Part shown: piece after piece, positions 9,221 to 16,138 of the stretch
Layout of the letters: the number at the start of each line of letters is the position of its first letter
Position numbering within the stretch: position 1 is the first letter of the stretch
Notes under the pieces: model-generated
Told to the model about the DNA's origin: nothing
Seen by the model: the letters and a program-made list of their open reading frames with translations, nothing else
The model's database searches: none
Made by a program: the position numbers and the translations under genes
DNA from: Pseudoalteromonas sp. NC201
GTDB taxonomy: Bacteria; Pseudomonadota; Gammaproteobacteria; Enterobacterales; Alteromonadaceae
Assembly: GCF_002850255.1 (NCBI RefSeq)
Contig: NZ_CP022522.1
Span: 562,097 to 626,096 of the forward strand
DNA length: 64,000 nt
Reading direction: 5' to 3'

Positions 9221-9314
9221 TCATCGATTCACCAACAAATAGCAGTCCATAATAGATAATAAACACAGCAAATAACGAAGTAAAAAAGAGGATTAAAAAG
9301 CCAGGTCGAACCAT
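9192..9314 (-). CDS. Very small hydrophobic protein (40 residues)
   Basis: The frame reads ATG, then one strong transmembrane helix (FLILFFTSLFAVFIIYYGLL) and a short polar tail ending DTARMAET. It overlaps the TTG-started 93-residue frame by 29 bases. It may be a genuine single-helix protein or the N-terminal piece of the next gene. Evidence is limited to the open frame and its membrane character. Confidence 0.35.
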   Translation of the reverse strand: MVRPGFLILFFTSLFAVFIIYYGLLFVGESMIDTARMAET

Positions 9315-9364
9315 ATAAATGTCATTCCTTAGTAAAATTTATGGTGTGTTTTATTCCAGTTAAA

Positions 9365-9547
9365 CTAATTAGTATGCTTTGTGGTCTTGAAGCTACCGGG
9401 AGATCTACGTGTGTCAAAGTAATTACAATCGTCGTGGGGACAGTAATAATTTTCTTTTTCCCAACCTAAGCCATCCGGATTAAACTCTGTCAGTTCAAAC
9501 TTGCCGCCGCAATTTGGGCATTCCATTATTTCAGTACGTTTATTCAT
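9365..9547 (-). CDS. Small zinc-ribbon-like protein
   Basis: 60 residues starting MNKRTEIMECPNCGGKF, with paired cysteines (CPNC near residue 8, then CPHDDC) that fit a zinc ribbon. The ATG at 9547 is chosen because GAGG precedes it; a longer frame from 9583 would overlap the upstream gene. It lies just downstream of the 241-residue membrane protein gene and is probably co-transcribed. Function unknown. Confidence 0.55.
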   Translation of the reverse strand: MNKRTEIMECPNCGGKFELTEFNPDGLGWEKENYYCPHDDCNYFDTRRSPGSFKTTKHTN

Positions 9548-9564
9548 TTTAACCTCTTCACTTT

Positions 9565-10290
9565 CTATTCCAATGTTTCCCATTCAATTACTCTTTGACG
9601 TATTTTTTCAATTGCGAACTCAGCTTTCTTACTGATTTTTAACCTATTTTCTCGACCTTCCTCGTAGAATTCTTGGTTTAATTCAACTTTAAATTGATTT
9701 GCACACAAGTAACTCCAGTACTCATCACCCACTTGTTTTAAAACATCTGATGAAGCTAAGTATACTGCCTCCGAATAGAAGGGTTTCTTTTTTAACATGA
9801 CTGAACGAAGTTTTTTAAGAGCTTGGTCTAACTTTGCAAGTCTCTTTTCTTTGATAATTTTCATATCCTTTAAATTTTCGAGGTCAGCTTCATTATGTAA
9901 ATCAACCTTACCCTCAGGTGTGTTTGAGGGTCTCAGATTTATTGGGCAGTCTACAAACTCTATTATCGGTCTAAGTTCATTACAAGCGTCAAGAACATTT
10001 ACTAGACATTCATTCAATTCGCAAAGCACTTCATATTCTTTTTCATAACGAAAGCCGTGAGTTTTCAACTTCGATGATAACTCCGTCTTAGTCCTTTCCA
10101 ATTGTATTGCATAATCATGTCTCACAGATTCAACTTTATCCGTTATTATTTTGATATCCTGTTTTGTAGCTAGGTTTTTGAACTTAGTTGATAAATATGG
10201 ACGAAAAACAGCATCAGCTATAAAGCCAAAGATAGCTCCGAATAATAACGTCAGCGCATGTGAAAGAACTTCAATTTTTAAAATATCCAT
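9565..10290 (-). CDS. Membrane-anchored coiled-coil protein of unknown function
   Basis: 241 residues. One N-terminal hydrophobic helix (HALTLLFGAIFGFIADAVF) is followed by a long charged, probably helical cytosolic region with coiled-coil character (residues about 45-80 and 135-165). The start ATG follows the stop of an upstream truncated frame with no gap (TAAATG). I do not recognise a family. Such anchored helical proteins occur in accessory and defence islands, but nothing here proves such a role. Confidence 0.6.
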   Translation of the reverse strand: MDILKIEVLSHALTLLFGAIFGFIADAVFRPYLSTKFKNLATKQDIKIITDKVESVRHDYAIQLERTKTELSSKLKTHGFRYEKEYEVLCELNECLVNVLDACNELRPIIEFVDCPINLRPSNTPEGKVDLHNEADLENLKDMKIIKEKRLAKLDQALKKLRSVMLKKKPFYSEAVYLASSDVLKQVGDEYWSYLCANQFKVELNQEFYEEGRENRLKISKKAEFAIEKIRQRVIEWETLE

Positions 10291-10509
10291 TTATTCTTTT
10301 GCTCCTAGTGGTGGCACTGATTTATACAAGTTATTTAGTGCATCAGTTAATTTTTTCGGATCAGGTATTGTGTATGTCACTTCATTGCTGACAAGACTTA
10401 TTGCCATTTCTATCACTTCATATACAACACTAGTATCAAAAACCAGAAGTATTGGATTCGCGTTTATGAATAGTCGGATAGCAAAAAGAAAAAGCTCGCT
10501 GTAGCGAGC
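10291..10509 (-). pseudogene. C-terminal remnant of an unknown protein
   Basis: A frame open from 10509 to the TAA at 10291-10293 lacks a convincing start codon. The upstream part runs through the terminator hairpin of the neighbouring gene. The product would end YTIPDPKKLTDALNNLYK then SVPPLGAKE, with a beta-strand-like stretch ILLVFDTSVVYEVIEMAISL before it, which looks like a genuine protein tail. The best reading is a gene whose 5' part was lost when the islet was rearranged. The TAAATG junction would couple it to the next gene. Confidence 0.45.
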
Positions 10510-10510
10510 C
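10483..10510 (-). terminator. Rho-independent terminator
   Basis: On the minus strand GGCTCGC, loop TACA and GCGAGC are followed by TTTTTCTTTTT. It ends the GRDP-like gene at 10518-10883. Confidence 0.8.
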
Positions 10511-10517
10511 TAGTCGG

Positions 10518-10883
10518 TTATCTGCAATATGCGGCCTGTAAGTTACTTACATCAACACCAAACTCTAACTGATATAAATACACAGCCTTTTGCCATGTTT
10601 CTTGATTATCTTCGTCTGGGATATGGTGTAAAAATGCGCCAAAGAGGTTTTCACAGTCATTGTGATACGCGAGTGTATCGGTGATATGCTCATGCCATAC
10701 CTCATCGGCCAGTTGTGGCGGTGTGATTGGCGTATCTGGATATTTTGACTTTAACACAAGAAATTGCCTGTACAGCACTTCTGCTTGTAAACAATCAGCT
10801 TCTGTCATACCTGTTGCGATTTTGAGTCTATGTGTTATCTGGCTCAGATCTAGGCCATTAAGTCGCTCATTAAAATTAGCCAT
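10518..10883 (-). CDS. Glycine-rich-domain-protein-like small protein (DEVWHEHI motif)
   Basis: 121 residues from the ATG at 10883, which has AAGGA upstream; an in-frame upstream ATG at 10922 lacks this. The motif PPQLADEVWHEHITDT, then YHNDCENLFGAFLHH, resembles the short bacterial relatives of the GRDP-like family (PF07173), whose conserved histidines may bind metal. Biochemical role unknown. A strong terminator follows, so it is a single-gene unit within the islet. Confidence 0.6.
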   Translation of the reverse strand: MANFNERLNGLDLSQITHRLKIATGMTEADCLQAEVLYRQFLVLKSKYPDTPITPPQLADEVWHEHITDTLAYHNDCENLFGAFLHHIPDEDNQETWQKAVYLYQLEFGVDVSNLQAAYCR

Positions 10884-10974
10884 CTTGATGTTCCTTGCAG
10901 TTGTCAAATGTGGGAGTACCAAATTTAAACTTAGCGCTATTTCTAAAATAGGACAACCGCAGGTTATAGGAAAG

Positions 10975-11130
10975 GTTGTCGTGCTAAAGCACGAGCTACG
11001 GGGACGGGCTTACACGTCTTCAACAATCATCGCTATGCCGTCATGGAGCTGATATTCATTATAATGATTGTGTTTACCATGTGACTATATATGCGAAAAG
11101 GTTGTCGTGCTAAAGCACGACCTACAGGGG
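10975..11130 (-). repeat. Two REP-like palindromes 126 bp apart, flanking a duplicated gene tail
   Basis: The stem GTCGTGC-TAAA-GCACGA occurs at 10978 and again at 11104. On the minus strand each copy reads GTAG, then TCGTGCTTTAGCACGA. The first copy follows a decayed duplicate of the repressor gene's 3' end (11010-11072); the second follows the real gene end at 11131. The repeated unit is therefore gene tail plus REP, as downstream of phnW. Confidence 0.8.
11010..11072 (-). pseudogene. Duplicated 3' end of the GntR-type regulator gene
   Basis: Read on the minus strand the codons give YNEYQLHDGIAMIVEDV-stop. The intact gene next door ends YNIEYWLHDAIEMIVEGV-stop. The copy is only about 20 codons long, has no start and has drifted at several positions. 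It is a relic of a tail-plus-REP duplication. Confidence 0.8.
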
Positions 11131-11823
11131 TTACACGCCTTCAACAATCATTTCTATGGCGTCATGGAGCCAATATTCAATATTGTAATCCACCAATGCT
11201 TGCTCGGCGTCATAGCGGGCGCGCAGTACCTTTAAGCAAGGTGCGCCGCTGTTCTTTTCTAATTTGTCGGCAACGTCATCGGGTAGTACGGTGACGCTTA
11301 TTACACACTGTTCAAAGCTGACGTCAACTTGGTAATGGGTCGACATCACTTCTGTGATTGAGCCATCCAGCGGTTGGTTGTGCAAGTCGGCAAAACGTTC
11401 GGCTGCACAATAGATCTGTTCCATCATTATTGCGCGACCATCTAACGCGCGTACTCGAGTTAATTCATATACAGGCTGGCCGTTAAAATGAGAGTGGCTA
11501 AACTCAGGCTCTGTGGAAGGGGCATTAATTGCCACTACTTGAGTTGTTGGTGTAAAGCCTTGTTCAATGGCAAGGTGGTTAAAGTTCACTTTTTTAGCTG
11601 GATGCCATTTGAGTTTTTCGGGGGTGACAAACCAGCCGCGACGCTTTTGGCTAAAGATAAGTCCTTCGGCTTCTAGTCGTGCTAGGGCTTCACGGACGGT
11701 GATCCGTGTTGAGCTAAATGTTTCTTGCAGCGCACGCTCTGAAGGCAATTTGGCACCGGGCGTCATGCTGCCAGCGGCTAGCAGCGCTTGGATATGGTTT
11801 CGAATACGTTGATAAAGCAGCAT
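11131..11823 (-). CDS. GntR/HutC-family phosphonate operon repressor (PhnF/PhnR type)
   Basis: 230 residues: an N-terminal winged-helix GntR domain (KLPSERALQETFSSTRITVR, residues about 20-45) and a C-terminal UTRA effector domain (VYELTRVRALDGRAIMMEQIY). HutC-subfamily members next to phn genes repress phosphonate catabolism and are released by a pathway ligand. It is the last gene of the minus-strand phosphonate operon, 92 bases after the HD gene. Likely targets are the two palindromes at 7390-7403 and 18965-18978. No such palindrome lies directly before this gene. Confidence 0.85.
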   Translation of the reverse strand: MLLYQRIRNHIQALLAAGSMTPGAKLPSERALQETFSSTRITVREALARLEAEGLIFSQKRRGWFVTPEKLKWHPAKKVNFNHLAIEQGFTPTTQVVAINAPSTEPEFSHSHFNGQPVYELTRVRALDGRAIMMEQIYCAAERFADLHNQPLDGSITEVMSTHYQVDVSFEQCVISVTVLPDDVADKLEKNSGAPCLKVLRARYDAEQALVDYNIEYWLHDAIEMIVEGV

Positions 11824-11915
11824 AATAGAGTCGATAAAACCTTTTGTGACAAGCTTACTATCGTTTTATGACAGGATAAATATTTATAATCATAGACTTG
11901 TAAACTCAGACTGGC

Positions 11916-12464
11916 CTAACTCGCCAAATAGGCTTCTATCTGGCTAAACCAATAGCTACTCGGCAAAACGGCTAAACTCGGATCTTTCCCTAAATCATCA
12001 AAACGACGCAGCGCGATAATAGCGTCCAATTCAGGTAGCTTGGAGAATGCCGCAAGTTCTACGCTGCTCATTTTTCCACCTTGTCTTGTTAGCGTTAATT
12101 GGCTGGCAGGAGAGAGCGTTTGGTAATACTCCTCATCAATACTGACCAGATAGCGTTTCGCATCTACGTGTTTGCGCACTAGCATTGTCACCGCGCGATC
12201 AAAGCCAAGCTGAGTTAAATGATCTGCCCCTAAATCGCCATGATTGCTATATCCTTGTGGGGTAAAGTCCGGGTTATTCTGAGATTGAGCAACAAAATGG
12301 CCAATATCATGTAAAAATGCAGCGATTTGAGTCGCTTGATCATAACCATTTTCTTTCGCGAGGGTGGCGCATTGCTCGGCATGATAAATTTGGCTGCATG
12401 CCTCGTCATAGGTGGCGTGACCATATTGCTCGAATAGCTGTTTTATTTGTGCAATGGCATTCAC
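11916..12464 (-). CDS. PhnZ-like HD-domain diiron oxygenase (phosphonate-degradation HDIG protein)
   Basis: 182-residue HD-domain protein. PhnZ uses a mixed-valence diiron centre and O2 to cleave 2-amino-1-hydroxyethylphosphonate to glycine and phosphate. Metal-ligand candidates are H28, H52-D53 and the later HGDLGADH and RKHVDAKRYLV motifs. The PhnZ pattern of a Glu seven residues before the first His is kept (E21), while the substrate-lid Tyr appears shifted by one (Y19). RKHVDAKRYL and RQGGKM also match PhnZ-type proteins. Its ATG overlaps the FAD gene stop by 4 bases. The partner hydroxylase PhnY* is not in the window. Confidence 0.75.
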   Translation of the reverse strand: MNAIAQIKQLFEQYGHATYDEACSQIYHAEQCATLAKENGYDQATQIAAFLHDIGHFVAQSQNNPDFTPQGYSNHGDLGADHLTQLGFDRAVTMLVRKHVDAKRYLVSIDEEYYQTLSPASQLTLTRQGGKMSSVELAAFSKLPELDAIIALRRFDDLGKDPSLAVLPSSYWFSQIEAYLAS

Positions 12465-13879
12465 TTTATATACTCCTGCTTCACGTTCGGATCTAATTTT
12501 GCTGCGCTGCCACTAAGCTTGCTTAGCCAAACATCGAGTTTATGCGGTGGCGTGTTGTTATCCTCTGCGCTTTCTTTACGGCGAATGGCATTTCTCACCA
12601 TTAAGGCCCCCGCGGTGCGAAATGGCTCGACGGGAAACTGTTTAAGCGTTTGGTTGACCAAGGCGCAGTGACGCCAGTCGTTATGTTGATTAAGCAGTAG
12701 ACTCGCTAAGATTTGTCCACCTAAATAGGATTGCACCACGCCGTTGCCTGAGTAACCGCTGCCATAAAACACATTAGCTTGACCATTTAAATGACCAAAG
12801 AAAGGCATGCCAGAGACACTTCGGTCTGAGGGGCCGGTCCAAGTTCTGTCTATCTCGAGTTGGTGATGTGCAAAAAAATGGCTAAATGAGCGTTCAAGAA
12901 TCGCTTGATAACGGCTAGCACGGTGAAAGGTGTTTCTCACTTGGTTATTGAAACTAAAATAATTCCCACCTTTGCCAAGCATTAATCGACCGCTTGAGGT
13001 GGTGCGGTAGTAATTCACAAAAATGCGTGCATCAATCACCGGAGCACCGTGGTTCAGCTTCATTGCTGCAAGCTTTTCAGGCGCTGGGGAGGTGATCGCC
13101 ATATCGCTCGAAACCAACACCACGCTGCGAGAAAACTGCGGCAATAAGCTTGGTAGCCAAGCGTTAACGGCAAATACCAGCTGATTGGCTCTGATCTCGC
13201 CTTTGTCTGTGGTAATGGTTAGCGTGTCTTGGCCTTGGTGCTTTAGGTAGCGGGTGTGTTCAAATACTTTGACCCCAAGGGTTTTTGCCACCTTCATCAG
13301 TCCACGCACAAGCTTGGCGGGTTGAACACTACCGGCATGGGGGGAGTAAATTCCAGCAAGGTTGGCATTAGAGCCGGTTGCTTGCAACTGCGCTTCATCC
13401 AGTGTTTGCCACGCATTAAGCTGGTGTTGCTCGAGTAGGGTGGTAATGGGGCCAAAGGCATTACGCTGGCTGTGATTAGAAGCCGTATAGTAAGTACCAT
13501 CAACGCGGCAATCACATTCAATCCCGTGTTTACTGGTAAAGGCTTTAATGTCATGAACGGCCTGCTCCGACTGGCGCACTAAAAAGCAGGCTTGTTCTAA
13601 GCCAAACTCTTTAATTAAGCTGGCAAACTTAGTCGACCATGTCAGCATAGCTCCGCCATTACGACCCGAAGCACCTTGTCCACAGAGGTCCTTTTCAATG
13701 ATGGCGATATTCAGCTCAGGTTTTTGCTTTTTCAGCGTTATGGCTGTCCAAAGGCCAGTAAAGCCGCCACCTATGATACAAACTTGGGTATCTAACGCGC
13801 CATGAGACGGCGCGCTTGCTGCGGCTTCAATATCGGCTTGAGTGATTGCTTCATCAAACCAAAAAGGCTGAAAGCGCAT
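12461..13879 (-). CDS. FAD-dependent aminophosphonate oxidoreductase (DAO family)
   Basis: 472-residue D-amino-acid-oxidase-type flavoprotein. It has an ADP-binding GxGxxG (CIIGGGFTGLWTA, residues about 34-46), DLCGQGASGRNGGAM, and a C-terminal VFYGSGYSGNGVVQSYLGG. It belongs by pattern to the oxidoreductases found in phosphonate operons, some of which oxidise AEP or N-alkylated AEP, feeding phosphonoacetaldehyde to PhnX. Its start overlaps the phnX stop by one base and its end overlaps the HD gene by four, so all three are one translational unit. The exact substrate cannot be read from sequence. Confidence 0.8.
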   Translation of the reverse strand: MRFQPFWFDEAITQADIEAAASAPSHGALDTQVCIIGGGFTGLWTAITLKKQKPELNIAIIEKDLCGQGASGRNGGAMLTWSTKFASLIKEFGLEQACFLVRQSEQAVHDIKAFTSKHGIECDCRVDGTYYTASNHSQRNAFGPITTLLEQHQLNAWQTLDEAQLQATGSNANLAGIYSPHAGSVQPAKLVRGLMKVAKTLGVKVFEHTRYLKHQGQDTLTITTDKGEIRANQLVFAVNAWLPSLLPQFSRSVVLVSSDMAITSPAPEKLAAMKLNHGAPVIDARIFVNYYRTTSSGRLMLGKGGNYFSFNNQVRNTFHRASRYQAILERSFSHFFAHHQLEIDRTWTGPSDRSVSGMPFFGHLNGQANVFYGSGYSGNGVVQSYLGGQILASLLLNQHNDWRHCALVNQTLKQFPVEPFRTAGALMVRNAIRRKESAEDNNTPPHKLDVWLSKLSGSAAKLDPNVKQEYIK

Positions 13880-14688
13880 TACGGGCGCTCTCCACGGGCA
13901 ATACGAGCAGAAATATCCACCAAGACCATTTCGATGTCGGCTAGTGAGTCAATCACATAATGCGCACCGGCCTCGCCAAGCTGCTGATAAGCACTAAGGG
14001 AACGTGCACTTTGCTCTTCGTGACCGAGCGCAGTCCATTCTTCTTCGCTAAGCCCCACGGCATTACCCGTTAACGCAAGTCCTACGGTCCACATGCCGGC
14101 ATTTAATCCCTCGCTAATTCCCGGCGCGGAATCATCGACTTTTACGCATCCTGACACGCGATTAATCCCAAGTCGTTGTACGTTTTCTAACGCCATCCAA
14201 GGGCCAGGGCGCGAACCTGCCGCACATTCATCACTGGCAACCACACTATCTGGCTGATAACCATAGTCGGCAGCGGCAGGCACTAGTACGTCCATCACAG
14301 GCTTGGGATACCCAGAACAACTACCAATCTTAACGCCTTGTTGTTGCAAGCGTTTGATCACCGCAAGCACGCCCGGAATGGGGGCTGCTCGGTCGGCGAC
14401 TTTTGCCTGTTGAAGTGGCATAAAGGTTTGATAAATATGGTCAACATCTGCCGTACTCGGTGGCTGACCAAATTGGTTTATCCAGCGGGTGCGGACGCTG
14501 TCCATTTGTAGCAAGGTATTAATGTGATCCCATTTGCCCATTCCCATCGGGCCGCGCGCTTCAGCCAAGGAAATATCAAATTGATATGTTTGCTTAAATG
14601 CTTCAACAAAAATACTGGTAGGGGCAATCGAACCGTAGTCGACCACAGTACCAGCCCAATCCAAAATTAACGCTTCAATGTGTTTCAT
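13879..14688 (-). CDS. phnX: Phosphonoacetaldehyde hydrolase (phosphonatase) PhnX
   Basis: HAD-superfamily enzyme that splits phosphonoacetaldehyde into acetaldehyde and phosphate. Residues visible: nucleophile Asp10 in LILDWAGTVVDYG, Schiff-base lysine K52 in GPMGMGKWDHI, and SCSGYPKPVMDVL, ASDECAAGSRPGPWM and KVDDSAPGISEG as HAD/PhnX motifs. 269 residues, normal for the family. It lies 17 bases after the transporter gene and overlaps the FAD gene by one base. Together with PhnW it completes AEP breakdown. Confidence 0.95.
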   Translation of the reverse strand: MKHIEALILDWAGTVVDYGSIAPTSIFVEAFKQTYQFDISLAEARGPMGMGKWDHINTLLQMDSVRTRWINQFGQPPSTADVDHIYQTFMPLQQAKVADRAAPIPGVLAVIKRLQQQGVKIGSCSGYPKPVMDVLVPAAADYGYQPDSVVASDECAAGSRPGPWMALENVQRLGINRVSGCVKVDDSAPGISEGLNAGMWTVGLALTGNAVGLSEEEWTALGHEEQSARSLSAYQQLGEAGAHYVIDSLADIEMVLVDISARIARGERP

Positions 14689-14705
14689 GTTGTTATGACT
14701 CCTAG

Positions 14706-16052
14706 CTAGGAAATATGTGATGAAAGTGCCGTGGCGCGTAGTTGCGTTGACGCCTTACGTGGTCGCTTTAATTTCACGGCAAAATAAATAATTGAACTCA
14801 CTACGAGGGCGCTTGCGATAAACGCTACCCAATAGCAAGCCATGGTAAAGAAGTGCAGCCAGCTGAGCTCAGGTGTGGCAAAAGTTTTATAGAGCAAAAT
14901 GCCAACTGAACCGATGTAGCCCGCCGAATCCGCCAGATAAATCAAAAACCCGGCGTTCGCAGTCGAACCAACCGCTGAGATCATGCGGTCAAACAAAAAG
15001 CAGTTATAGGGGATATAACTGATATAAAGACCAGCCCCGAGCAGTACCATCCAAGTTTTAGGATCGAGACTTTGGGTTTGGTATAAATACGTACTACCAG
15101 CCAGCAGTGAAGCCCCGAGTAAGACAAAGCCATGATTGGCAAAAAATGCGATGCGGTTATTTTTAATTAACACCAATGCGGCAAGCGCAATGAGTACGAT
15201 AAAGGCGATGCGGATCCCGGCATAAGCAAAAATCGCGGGTTCTTGCCCATAACCTAAGGCCTGCCAGATCTCGGCTGAGAAGTTATCTCTAAAGTCACGA
15301 AAGCCGGTAAAGAGTAAAAAGCTAAGCACCAGTACGGTTATTCCAAACCAATACTGTTTAAAAAACGCTAGCCGTGCTTTGCCATCCATTGGCGCGCGCT
15401 TTTGTCGTAATTGTTCATCTTCTTGTGTAGGCTCAGGAATACTATTTAGACAAGCAACGCTAAGTACAAGCAGTGGTAGAAAAATCGCTCCGGTTGCCGC
15501 TGGCATCCACAGTTCAGGCACATTGAGTTCGGTTACCAGCCATTTGCCCACAGTTCTGACCAATCCAGAGGCAAGAATAAAAGTAACGCTGAGTACCGCA
15601 CCTAAGATTTCGGTGGTTTTACGACCTTCTAAAAAGCTAAAAACCAAACCCCAGATCATGCCAAGGGAGAGGCCATTGGCAAACAGCCAAACCAGATTCC
15701 AGCCCGTAGGAGTGATGGCAAATAGCACCAGCGCGAGCTCGGCGGCTAAAATCATGGCCAAAATCGCACGACCGCGATAATGATGCTGCATTTCAGCAAT
15801 CACTTTAACGCCGATAAATTTCGCGCATAGGTAGCCAAACACTTGCGAAAGGATCAGGGCAATTTTAAAGCTAACAACCCAGCTTGGGTCATCAAAGGCT
15901 TCATAGGTATTGACCGAAAATGGCTTACGAAAGGCGTACATACAAAAGTAAGTCATAAACGCACTGGTCGCGGCAAATAGTACAAAGCCGATACCTTGGG
16001 CGTCTTTTAGCCAGCGCGGGCGGGCGTTAAATAGGGTGATCTGCAACATCAT
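14706..16052 (-). CDS. MFS-like DUF5690 transporter, probable phosphonate permease
   Basis: 448 residues with about 12 hydrophobic helices, including ATSAFMTYFCMYAFRKPFSV near the N terminus and the conserved FRDFRDNFSAEIWQALGY and YIPYNCFLFDRM. This pattern fits the DUF5690 family of MFS-type inner-membrane proteins. Its place between a TonB receptor gene and phnX suggests it carries the phosphonate substrate across the inner membrane; that role is inferred from context. Two adjacent ATG codons (16052, 16049) follow GAGG. Confidence 0.75.
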   Translation of the reverse strand: MMLQITLFNARPRWLKDAQGIGFVLFAATSAFMTYFCMYAFRKPFSVNTYEAFDDPSWVVSFKIALILSQVFGYLCAKFIGVKVIAEMQHHYRGRAILAMILAAELALVLFAITPTGWNLVWLFANGLSLGMIWGLVFSFLEGRKTTEILGAVLSVTFILASGLVRTVGKWLVTELNVPELWMPAATGAIFLPLLVLSVACLNSIPEPTQEDEQLRQKRAPMDGKARLAFFKQYWFGITVLVLSFLLFTGFRDFRDNFSAEIWQALGYGQEPAIFAYAGIRIAFIVLIALAALVLIKNNRIAFFANHGFVLLGASLLAGSTYLYQTQSLDPKTWMVLLGAGLYISYIPYNCFLFDRMISAVGSTANAGFLIYLADSAGYIGSVGILLYKTFATPELSWLHFFTMACYWVAFIASALVVSSIIYFAVKLKRPRKASTQLRATALSSHIS

Positions 16053-16070
16053 AGGATCCTCGGTAATTCG

Positions 16071-16095
16071 AGGGCAATCCTTTGTGGATTGCCCG
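16071..16095 (-). promoter_or_regulatory. Strong hairpin between the receptor and transporter genes
   Basis: GGGCAATCC, a five-base loop and GGATTGCCC form a perfect 9-bp stem without a T tract. It lies in the 85-base gap after the TonB receptor gene and could act as an mRNA stabiliser or attenuator, lowering expression of the downstream enzymes relative to the receptor. Confidence 0.6.
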
Positions 16096-16106
16096 TCAAC
16101 CGGTGT

Positions 16107-16138
16107 ATACCAATCGGCTTAATCAAGTGAATTGGTAT
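16107..16138. repeat. Inverted repeat ATACCAAT / ATTGGTAT at the receptor gene end
   Basis: ATACCAAT (16107-16114) and ATTGGTAT (16131-16138) are perfect inverted copies around a 16-base loop, abutting the stop codon of the TonB receptor gene. It may help terminate or process the transcript. Confidence 0.55.

Noticed and set aside
8939..9314. Frameshifted single gene
   Set aside because: The two small frames can be joined only by assuming an indel, and no homologue is recognised, so they are listed as separate frames.
8764..10975. Integrated phage or IS element
   Set aside because: No integrase, transposase, terminal inverted repeats or target-site duplications are seen in the islet.
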